Made by a program: the position numbers and the translations under genes. Below, in pieces: positions 1-5,393 of a DNA stretch of 5,393 nt. Positions within the stretch are counted from its first letter, which is position 1. Each line of letters starts with the position of its first letter. The notes beneath the pieces are model-generated. The model was not told the DNA's origin. It worked only from the letters and a program-made list of their open reading frames with translations, and did no database searches. Source of the DNA: Bacteroidota bacterium (GTDB taxonomy: Bacteria > Bacteroidota > Bacteroidia > Chitinophagales > UBA2359); assembly GCA_020629895.1 (NCBI GenBank), contig JAHDCM010000168.1:1-5393 (forward strand). The letters run 5' to 3'.

Positions 1-10
1 CACTTCGCAC

Positions 11-228
11 ATTTTTGCGTGAGGGATAGTAGCGGTAGCTTGGTGAAGTAGAAAGCTTATGAGGCTACGACTAGCAGGGCTGACAGCGGAAGACACTGCT
101 AGTTGTAATAGCCGAATTGCTTTTCTACGAGACAACTACAAGCGGATAGCCCGACCTTTTTTTCGCCTCGTGCCTGTTGATGCGTTTACGCATTGACAGG
201 CGAGGTAAAAAAAGGACACGCCCAAAAT
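11..228 (+). ncRNA. Candidate structured RNA / repeat element with two arms on a closing stem
   Basis: No gene is visible here, but the stretch is dominated by nested complementary segments. A closing stem pairs GCGTG (17-21) with CACGC (217-221) and may extend through T12-16 with A224-227. Inside it, arm 1 runs 23-152: GGG 23-25 with CCC 150-152, then an internal loop with AGCGG on one side and AGCGGATAG on the other. It continues with GTAG/TTG 35-42 against 133-139, GTAGAAAGC 48-56 against 119-128, GGCTA 63-67 against 109-113, and ACTAGCAG 70-77 against 96-103. Arm 2 is the hairpin 155-215. Several G-T pairs (69/104, 165/206, 178/195, 179/194) work only if the + strand is the RNA, so I assign that strand. 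The conserved-looking phrases GGGATAGTAGCGG and AGCGGATAGCCCGACC resemble repeated intergenic elements I recall from Bacteroidota, possibly the Rfam Flavo-1 motif; this is unverified. It could instead be a palindromic mobile repeat or a 3' UTR of a gene left of the window. Confidence 0.55.
155..215 (+). repeat. Long imperfect hairpin (arm 2 of the RNA-like element)
   Basis: A 61-base inverted repeat with about 27 base pairs. CC plus seven T (155-163) pairs with seven A plus GG (207-215). After a bulged C164, GCCTCG 165-170 pairs with 201-206 (G165-T206 is a wobble). After a two-base bulge (171-172), 173-184 pairs with 189-200, including wobbles 178/195 and 179/194. The loop is TTTA at 185-188. 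The 3' side ends in A residues and not T, so on the + strand it is not a standard intrinsic terminator. On the minus strand the hairpin would be followed by GGTCGGGC, also without a T tract. It therefore looks like a structural arm and not a terminator. Confidence 0.7.
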
Positions 229-265
229 AGGAACACAAAGGTAACAGATATTGATCAAAAAATCA

Positions 266-310
266 CACAAAAATGCCCTTTGTAGCAAGTTAATAGCTAC
301 AAAGGGCTAA
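266..310 (-). terminator. Intrinsic terminator of rpoD
   Basis: A perfect 12-bp inverted repeat, GCCCTTTGTAGC at 275-286 and GCTACAAAGGGC at 296-307, is separated by a 9-base loop. Read on the minus strand it lies about 35 bases past the rpoD stop codon, and its stem ends in GGGC followed by ATTTTTG, the expected T-rich tract. On the + strand the stem is followed only by TAATTTT, so it may also stop rightward transcription coming out of the RNA-like element, but less strongly. Confidence 0.85.
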
Positions 311-342
311 TTTTACTAAGAGATTTTAAACAATTTTCGTTT

Positions 343-1212
343 TTAGGCTCCTAGATAGTTTTTCAACAATTTGCTACGAGAAGCACTACGTAGTTTGTTG
401 ATGGCTTTATCTTTGATTTGACGAACACGTTCACGCGTCAGTCCGAAACGTTCTCCAATATCTTCGAGTGACATACTGTGTTCGACACCGATACCAAAAT
501 AGAGTTTGATAACATCTTTTTGACGATCTGTTAGGGTAGAAAGTGAGCGTTCTATTTCTTGTCCTAATGATTGGTTATAATCGAGGTCAGAATCGGTGGT
601 TGGTGTATTTTTGTCTATCAGTACATCGAGGAGGGTATTATCTTCTCCTTCTACGAAAGGTTGGTCTACGGATACGTGTCGGGCGGCGACTCCTAGTGTT
701 GTTTCTACTTCGACGGTATCAATGTCCAGTACTTCTGCTAATTCGTCGGGCGAAGGTTCTCTTTCGAACTCTTGTTCCAATGCGGAGAAGGCTTTGTTGA
801 TTTTGTTGAGGGAACCGACTTTATTGAGTGGTAATCGAACGATTCGGGATTGTTCGGCGAGTGCTTGAAGGATAGATTGGCGAATCCACCAAACAGCGTA
901 AGAGATAAACTTGAATCCTCGTGTTTCATCGAATCGTTGTGCGGCTTTAATCAAACCTAAATTACCTTCATTAATGAGGTCACTTAGGGAAAGACCCTGA
1001 TTTTGATATTGTTTGGCAACAGAAACGACGAAACGCAAATTGGCTTTGGTTAATTTCTCTAAAGCTTCTTGGTCTCCTTGCTTAATTCGTTTGGCAAGAT
1101 CGACTTCTTCTTCAGGCGTAAGCAGGTCTACTTTCCCAATTTCCTGTAAATACTTTTCTAGAGACTGGCTCTCGCGATTGGTAATAGACTTGGTAATCTT
1201 TAGCTGACGCAT
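343..1212 (-). CDS. rpoD: Primary RNA polymerase sigma factor, sigma-70 family (RpoD/SigA)
   Basis: Housekeeping sigma factor that binds core RNA polymerase and directs it to promoters. The 289-residue protein has region 1.2 (about 17-51, SLEKYLQEIG and LTPEEEVDLAKRI) and region 2 (about 54-128), with the core-binding segment DLINEGNLGLIKA and the promoter-melting and -7-recognition segment GFKFISYAVWWIRQSI. Region 3 is at about 129-210 and region 4 at about 228-276, with the helix-turn-helix SLEDIGERFGLTRERVRQIK. It lacks the long acidic region 1.1 and the non-conserved insert of the E. coli protein, as is normal for Bacteroidota primary sigma factors of about 285-290 residues. The start is the only well-placed ATG: region 1.2 begins soon after it, and no Shine-Dalgarno is seen, as expected in this phylum. 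It is transcribed alone, away from the other genes, with a terminator just downstream. Nothing in the protein looks damaged. An alternative sigma factor is unlikely, since all regions match the primary type. Confidence 0.97.
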   Translation of the reverse strand: MRQLKITKSITNRESQSLEKYLQEIGKVDLLTPEEEVDLAKRIKQGDQEALEKLTKANLRFVVSVAKQYQNQGLSLSDLINEGNLGLIKAAQRFDETRGFKFISYAVWWIRQSILQALAEQSRIVRLPLNKVGSLNKINKAFSALEQEFEREPSPDELAEVLDIDTVEVETTLGVAARHVSVDQPFVEGEDNTLLDVLIDKNTPTTDSDLDYNQSLGQEIERSLSTLTDRQKDVIKLYFGIGVEHSMSLEDIGERFGLTRERVRQIKDKAINKLRSASRSKLLKNYLGA

Positions 1213-1234
1213 AATTTCTCACTAGTTAAATGAA

Positions 1235-1257
1235 AAGGGATATAATGGTTGTCCCTT
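1235..1257 (-). promoter_or_regulatory. Small hairpin in the rpoD leader, just before the start codon
   Basis: AAGGGA (1235-1240) and TCCCTT (1252-1257) form a 6-bp perfect inverted repeat around an 11-base AT-rich loop, ending 22 bases upstream of the rpoD ATG. It would sit near the ribosome-loading region of the rpoD transcript. It may be no more than chance in AT-rich DNA. No regulatory function is claimed. Confidence 0.3.
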
Positions 1258-1292
1258 CTTGTTAGATGAAGAATATACTTCCAAGAAAAGAG

Positions 1293-1372
1293 TGTTATGT
1301 AGTATGGTTCTGATGGGTAAATAAAGGGTGTATCACTACTTTTCTTAAAAAGAAGGAATACACATCATAACA
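1293..1372 (-). promoter_or_regulatory. Nested inverted repeats in the rpoD 5' leader
   Basis: Two nested perfect inverted repeats lie inside the predicted rpoD leader. The outer stem is TGTTATG (1293-1299) with CATAACA (1366-1372). The inner stem is GTGTAT (1328-1333) with ATACAC (1358-1363), and the core TTCTT/AAGAA has a three-A loop. Their nesting suggests a folded leader RNA, but the stems are short and AT-rich, and no known riboswitch class is recognisable. Confidence 0.3.
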
Positions 1373-1424
1373 GATATTCATTAATAAATAATACTAGTTA
1401 TGAATTAGTATATGTGTATAGGTA

Positions 1425-1458
1425 CAAAAATACATCATTTTTTTTTCACTTAAAAATA
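1425..1458 (-). promoter_or_regulatory. Probable rpoD promoter (Bacteroidota-type -7 box)
   Basis: On the minus strand TATTTTTG (1432 down to 1425) matches the Bacteroidota -7 consensus TAnnTTTG exactly and is followed by TACC, a context often seen at such promoters. About 19 bases upstream, where a TTG -33 element is expected, there is only TATTTTTAAG, so the -33 box is weak. The spacer includes a run of nine A. Transcription would start near 1419-1420 and give a leader of about 210 bases before the rpoD ATG. Confidence 0.5.
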
Positions 1459-1644
1459 AAAAAACCTTATTTACAAGCATCTTGGGTACTAGAAACAGTG
1501 AATCAATACTACAAAACGGTTCTTTTTATAATGCTGTTAGTGTAAAAATTAGTCTCTTTTGTACCTTTAGAAGCTCTTTTTTTGGGTTTTTTGTGTTTTT
1601 GAAGTAATAAATTAATGTTTATGATGGGTTTTTTGTTCTGAAAT

Positions 1645-1674
1645 TTTGAAAAAATTATTTTTTAATTATAATTG
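1645..1674 (+). promoter_or_regulatory. Candidate promoter for the START-like gene
   Basis: TTTG (1645-1648), then 18 bases, then TATAATTG (1667-1674). This fits the Bacteroidota pattern TTTG plus TAnnTTTG with one mismatch in the -7 box and reasonable spacing. The predicted start of transcription is near 1680, leaving a leader of about 100 bases before the ATG at 1778. The surrounding DNA is very AT-rich, so a chance match is possible. Confidence 0.4.
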
Positions 1675-1675
1675 C

Positions 1676-1692
1676 AGGAGGTTAACATTTAG
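1676..1692 (+). other. Orphan Shine-Dalgarno-like AGGAGG without a usable start codon
   Basis: AGGAGG at 1676-1681 is a perfect ribosome-binding motif. Five bases later comes ATT (1687-1689), directly followed by the stop TAG (1690-1692), and no ATG, GTG or TTG lies at a suitable distance. The real gene starts about 96 bases further on. The site may be a chance match, the remnant of a lost leader peptide, or part of the transcription-start region. Confidence 0.35.
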
Positions 1693-1777
1693 AAAAACTT
1701 AGTAATATAGTGTTGTTTATATTGTTTTTTAGGTGTTTGCCTTGTTCTATTATCTAAATAATCTGTAAATTACACGT

Positions 1778-2161
1778 ATGGCCAGGATCAAATATACGTT
1801 GGATTACGTCATTAAATCCTCCCCCACCATATTATACAACTTTTTGTCAACCCCATCGGGTCTTGCCCAATGGTTTGCTGAACATGTGGACAATATGGAA
1901 GATAGTTATAGTTTTTTCTGGGATGGTTTTGAAGAGAAAGCCAATGTCATAGAAAAGGAAGACAATAGTTTTATAAAATTTCGGATGGCAGATGCAGAAG
2001 GGGATGAATTTTTGGAGTTTCGTATAGAACGCTCTCCAATAACTGGCGATACTGTATTGATCATTACTGATTTTGCAGATGATTATGAGTTAGATGATCA
2101 AAAACAGCTATGGAATTCGCAAGTAGATTCGTTGATTTCTAGTGTAGGAGGTGCTAATTAG
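1778..2161 (+). CDS. START-like domain protein (small Bacteroidota SRPBCC-fold family)
   Basis: A 127-residue soluble protein, no signal peptide or membrane segment, whose whole length fits one START-like (SRPBCC/Bet v1 fold) domain of the kind common in Bacteroidota as stand-alone proteins. Visible marks are the N-terminal strand-helix KYTLDYVIKSSPTILYNFLST, the SRPBCC-typical LAQWFAEHV (29-37), and the aromatic FFWDGFEEKANV (46-57). There follow a run of beta strands (FIKFRM, FLEFRIE, TVLIITDFA) and a C-terminal amphipathic helix (KQLWNSQVDSLISSV). Such folds hold a hydrophobic ligand, but the substrate of this family is unknown to me and no catalytic residue is evident. The ATG at 1778 is well supported: an in-frame TAA at 1766 rules out a longer protein, and there is no Shine-Dalgarno, normal here. 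The next gene on the same strand begins about 90 bases on, so co-transcription is possible but unproven. Confidence 0.85.
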   Translation: MARIKYTLDYVIKSSPTILYNFLSTPSGLAQWFAEHVDNMEDSYSFFWDGFEEKANVIEKEDNSFIKFRMADAEGDEFLEFRIERSPITGDTVLIITDFADDYELDDQKQLWNSQVDSLISSVGGAN

Positions 2162-2215
2162 GAAAGAAAGTTATTTTTTAACCAAATTACTCTAAGTATC
2201 TGACTTTAGGTTGAT

Positions 2216-2234
2216 TAGACATCGTCTATTTTTT
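2216..2234 (+). terminator. Weak terminator-like hairpin after the START-like gene
   Basis: TAGAC (2216-2220) and GTCTA (2224-2228) form a 5-bp stem with a three-base loop, followed at once by six T (2229-2234). The stem is short and only 40% GC, so termination would be weak at best. It lies between the START-like stop (2161) and the first plausible ATG of the CHAT gene (2253). Confidence 0.3.
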
Positions 2235-2252
2235 CTTAACTTGCGGCTTCTT

Positions 2253-5200
2253 ATGCCTATGCTTCGTAATCATATATTGATGTCTGTAATCCTGAAAGTG
2301 GCAATTACCACTTTAGCTCTAGGGCTATTATCTACCACCTTCCTATTTGGACAATCATCTTCTTTGGATGATTCAAAGGTACTGATAAAAGCGGCACTAG
2401 CTGATAAAAGTCGGGCAGATTCCTTACTTCAGATCAATGCATTTGACTCAGCGATGCATTATAGTCGAAAATCGGTCAATGTGTTGAAGGAGGTGGATTG
2501 GAATGTGTTCATGCGTGTTTGTAATGAGTTGTCTTTTAAGATGTATGAGGATGACCAGAATGATCACGCAAAAAATTTGGCTTTGTTGGCCAAACAAGAG
2601 GGGGAAGATAGCTTGGATATCAAAGCGGTGTTGCGGTATGGTGAAAACCGTTTAGCTCCGCGAGAATTGGGTACAGAATATGATTTGCTTGCCAATACAT
2701 ATCGAAATTTGGCAGTGATTAATGTTAAAAACTCGAACTACGACCAAGCTTACCGTTACCTTACCCATGCCCTCACCCTAAAAGAATTGGTTTATGGAGA
2801 AGGTAGTGACCAATTAATTAATATCTATTTTCACTTTTCGGATCTTTACTATTTTAGTGGGAGTTATAAAAAATCACTTTTTGCCAACCTTCAAGGTTTA
2901 AATATCCAAATGCGCCAATTGCATGAATCACATTATTTTTTGGCGGATACCTATAAAAAAATCGGACATACTTACCTAAAACTGAATAACCTAGATAAAG
3001 CACTTATTAATTTTGAGAAGGCGCGTGATGTTTATGAGCGCAATGCTGCTGACGGATTAAATCCCGCTGAAATAAAATCGGCCTATACGAATATTGCCAA
3101 AGTGTACACTGAACGTGGAGAATATGATAAAGCAATGGAATATAGTTATAAGGCCCTAGATGTTTTGGAGAAATACTATGAGCCAAGTAATAAAGATGTT
3201 GCTTTCAATTTTATTAATATTGCTGATGCCTATAAAGAACAGGAACAGTACGAACAGGCACTCGCTTATTATGATTCTGCTAAGGTTAATAAGAAAAAAT
3301 ACCTTCCTAAAAACCATCCAGATATTGCCAACATTCGGTTGAAAATAGGGGGACTTTATGATCAGATGGGAAATTATGATTTGGCATCTGAAGAATATGA
3401 GACGATTATTAACTCCTTGTCTGGTAATATTAAGCAAGAAAATACAAAAGATACCACTAACACTGGTGATAAAAACATATCGGAAAACAGTTTAGCTGTT
3501 GACCAATCAACCATTGACCTAAGAAATGTAAGCTCTTATACCCATTATTTGGAAGCCCTCAATGCCAAAGCTCATAGTCTTGAACTATCCTACCAATCAT
3601 CTCAAGAGCCTGAAAAACTGAATAATGCACTGACCACCTACTTGATGGCTGCCAATGTTATTGATACCATGAATGTACTTAGTCGGCCACAAGGCTATAA
3701 GCCATTATCTGAAGAGACGATTGAGGAGACCTACGAAAATGGCATTCGATTGGCTTATGTATTATATAAAGATGCGACCAATCCTGAAAAACAACGTGCC
3801 TATCTTAAAAACGCCTTTGATTTGGTGGAAAAAAGTAGATATTTTAAGTTGTTAAGCGCGATTAAATCTCCAACAGTACGGTATTCTCAGACCAATGGCA
3901 CTAAGCTCGACTCGTTGATTGATAATGAAAAAGTAACCACTAATAAGTTGGCTTCCGTAAAAAGGGATTTATTAGATGAGGAACAACTAGGAACGATTTC
4001 GCTCACCAATGATAAACGCAAGTTCTTAAAGACGCGTATTGATAGTTTGGAAAAAACACTTGTTCAATTACGCAATATCATTAAGACGGATCATCCAAAT
4101 TATTTTCAATTTCGATACCGCTATGAAACACTCAATATTCAGGATATTCATGACCGCTTAATCAATGAACTGCCCGAAACAGCAATTGTACAATATTATA
4201 TGGGCAAAAACTTGGGCTTTGTATTTATTTTTTCACAATCAGGCATTCAACTCGAACAGTTTGAAATAGCACCTATTGAAGATGTGTTAGAAAATTTATT
4301 GGAGGCACTTCACGATAAAGAAGTAGTACATACGCTTCCCCTGAAAGGGTATAAACAATTTACCAAAAATGCCTGGGCCTTATACCATCATATTTTAGCC
4401 CCTCCTTTGGCATCTATTCAAAATGATCCGATTACTAATTTAGTAGTTATTCCAGATGGCAAGCTTACTTTTATTCCCTTTGAAGCTTTATTGACAGAAG
4501 AAGTCACCGAACGACTTTATTTTCAAAACCTGCCCTACCTGCTCAATCAATATGTCATTAACTATGCTTACGGCATGGAGTTTTTCTGGAAAGATCTCTC
4601 TACACCACGAAGCCCCAATGCAAAAACATATAGTGGTTGGACGGTTCCTTACGAATACTACCAAATTCGCGTAGCATTTGATGAACAAGTACTCAAGAAA
4701 TTTGACTCTAATACGAAAGAGACATTGGCACGTTCTAAACAGGAAATAAGTCTTGTCAATTCGGTGATGAATGGCGAGGTCTTTAGTGGTCCTAAAGCGT
4801 CAGAAGTAGAGTTTCTGGATAAGGTCAATAATTACTCTATTAACCATTTATCGCTCAATTGTTTTGTATTTGCCAATAAACCGATTGACTCAAAACTTCT
4901 ATTTTTCAATGCAACCAATAATGATGATTTCCTAAACATGTACGAAGTGTACGGCTCACCTATAGAATCGGAGTTATTAGTATTAGGAGCAACCACTCCC
5001 ATTGAGGAAGAATTAGAAAAGGTCGATGGTTATTTAAATCTATCTCGTGCGTTCTCGTATGCAGGTTGTCCGAGTTTAGTGACTTCGCTTTGGCGTGCTG
5101 AGGAGGTGGCTCCCGAAATGATGAAGAACTTTTTTGATGAATTACAGGACGGAAAGGCGGTGAATATTTCTTTACACCAAGCCAAACAACAGTTTCTTCA

Positions 5201-5393
5201 ACAGAATAATCCAGATAAGGCACATCCTTATTATTGGGCGGGATTAATTGCAGTGGGTAATCCTTCGGCAGTTGTCAAACGTGGTATTGGAGTGAGTGCC
5301 TTGTTGACTTTTATAGCTGGTGTACTGGTGTTATTAATTGTGGGAGGAATTGTTTATTGGTATTTAGTGGAACGGAAGGAGGAAATGGAGTAA
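2253..5393 (+). CDS. TPR-repeat, CHAT-domain membrane protein with a degenerate catalytic dyad
   Basis: A 1046-residue protein, counted from ATG 2253. Residues 1-33 form a signal peptide (RNH and K, then a hydrophobic core, probable cut LFG/Q, typical of Bacteroidota). About six TPR units follow (near 146-179, 191-222, 230-263, 274-307, 316-349, 357-389), then an Asn/Thr/Lys-rich linker (390-421) and a helical, coiled-coil-prone part (to about 612). The HPNYFQFRY segment (614-622) marks entry to the CHAT domain (about 640-1002). CHAT marks are LVVIPDGKLTFIPFEALL, SRAFSYAGCPSLVTSLW and HPYYWAGLIAVGNP. One transmembrane helix (1013-1037) and a short charged tail follow, so TPR and CHAT should lie in the periplasm. 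CHAT domains are caspase-like cysteine proteases. Here the usual HLATH motif reads HLSLN (865-869) and the usual LSACxT motif reads LGATT (911-915), so the catalytic His and Cys appear to be Asn869 and Thr914. Start: an upstream in-frame TTG (2211) would add 14 residues but overlaps the terminator-like hairpin; ATG 2280 also leaves a signal peptide. No Shine-Dalgarno decides among them. Confidence 0.9.
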   Translation: MPMLRNHILMSVILKVAITTLALGLLSTTFLFGQSSSLDDSKVLIKAALADKSRADSLLQINAFDSAMHYSRKSVNVLKEVDWNVFMRVCNELSFKMYEDDQNDHAKNLALLAKQEGEDSLDIKAVLRYGENRLAPRELGTEYDLLANTYRNLAVINVKNSNYDQAYRYLTHALTLKELVYGEGSDQLINIYFHFSDLYYFSGSYKKSLFANLQGLNIQMRQLHESHYFLADTYKKIGHTYLKLNNLDKALINFEKARDVYERNAADGLNPAEIKSAYTNIAKVYTERGEYDKAMEYSYKALDVLEKYYEPSNKDVAFNFINIADAYKEQEQYEQALAYYDSAKVNKKKYLPKNHPDIANIRLKIGGLYDQMGNYDLASEEYETIINSLSGNIKQENTKDTTNTGDKNISENSLAVDQSTIDLRNVSSYTHYLEALNAKAHSLELSYQSSQEPEKLNNALTTYLMAANVIDTMNVLSRPQGYKPLSEETIEETYENGIRLAYVLYKDATNPEKQRAYLKNAFDLVEKSRYFKLLSAIKSPTVRYSQTNGTKLDSLIDNEKVTTNKLASVKRDLLDEEQLGTISLTNDKRKFLKTRIDSLEKTLVQLRNIIKTDHPNYFQFRYRYETLNIQDIHDRLINELPETAIVQYYMGKNLGFVFIFSQSGIQLEQFEIAPIEDVLENLLEALHDKEVVHTLPLKGYKQFTKNAWALYHHILAPPLASIQNDPITNLVVIPDGKLTFIPFEALLTEEVTERLYFQNLPYLLNQYVINYAYGMEFFWKDLSTPRSPNAKTYSGWTVPYEYYQIRVAFDEQVLKKFDSNTKETLARSKQEISLVNSVMNGEVFSGPKASEVEFLDKVNNYSINHLSLNCFVFANKPIDSKLLFFNATNNDDFLNMYEVYGSPIESELLVLGATTPIEEELEKVDGYLNLSRAFSYAGCPSLVTSLWRAEEVAPEMMKNFFDELQDGKAVNISLHQAKQQFLQQNNPDKAHPYYWAGLIAVGNPSAVVKRGIGVSALLTFIAGVLVLLIVGGIVYWYLVERKEEME

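Noticed and set aside
6..19. Small hairpin CGCA (6-9) with TGCG (16-19) at the left edge.
   Set aside because: Only 4 bp, and it competes with the better-supported closing stem 17-21/217-221; it could be the end of something left of the window that cannot be judged.
543..1207. Several open frames opposite or overlapping rpoD.
   Set aside because: They are shadows of the highly conserved sigma factor frame and have no family resemblance.
1710..1757. Short open frame from GTG 1710 encoding about 15 mostly hydrophobic residues, downstream of the AGGAGG.
   Set aside because: It is too short, starts 28 bases from the motif, and has no recognisable sequence; AT-rich leader DNA gives such frames by chance.
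2382..2410. Direct repeat of the 10-mer CTGATAAAAG at 2382-2391 and 2401-2410.
   Set aside because: The copies are 19 bases apart and in different reading frames inside a normal coding region, so coincidence is the simplest explanation.
2253..5393. A CRISPR-linked TPR-CHAT (Craspase-like) protease system.
   Set aside because: There is no repeat array or Cas gene in the window, the protein has a signal peptide and a membrane helix, and its catalytic dyad appears lost.

Overview
The window looks like chromosomal DNA from a member of the Bacteroidota, AT-rich and probably from a Saprospiria- or Flavobacteria-like lineage, though I cannot fix the genus. The evidence is a short primary sigma factor of the Bacteroidota type, a START-like small protein of a family I know from this phylum, a signal-peptide/TPR/CHAT/transmembrane protein of typical Bacteroidota architecture, promoter-like TAnnTTTG boxes, and near absence of Shine-Dalgarno sequences before the genes.

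Layout. Positions 1-230 hold no gene but contain an extensive set of nested inverted repeats that folds, on the + strand, into a closed two-arm junction; I read it as a structured RNA or repeat element. A perfect 12-bp hairpin (275-307) follows and is the likely terminator of the leftward sigma-70 gene (343-1212, minus strand, rpoD). A 565-base divergent intergenic region (1213-1777) carries the probable rpoD promoter, a roughly 210-base rpoD leader with inverted repeats, and a candidate promoter for the rightward genes. On the + strand come a 127-aa START-like protein (1778-2161) and, after about 90 bases with a weak terminator-like hairpin, a 1046-aa TPR-CHAT protein (2253-5393) that ends exactly at the window edge.

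How the parts relate. The sigma factor is a housekeeping gene and shows no functional tie to the two rightward genes. The START-like protein and the CHAT protein share a strand but have no proven link. The two points most worth following are the RNA-like element at the left end, and the CHAT domain, in which both residues of the His/Cys catalytic dyad appear to be replaced (Asn and Thr). That would make it a periplasmic, membrane-anchored pseudo-protease.
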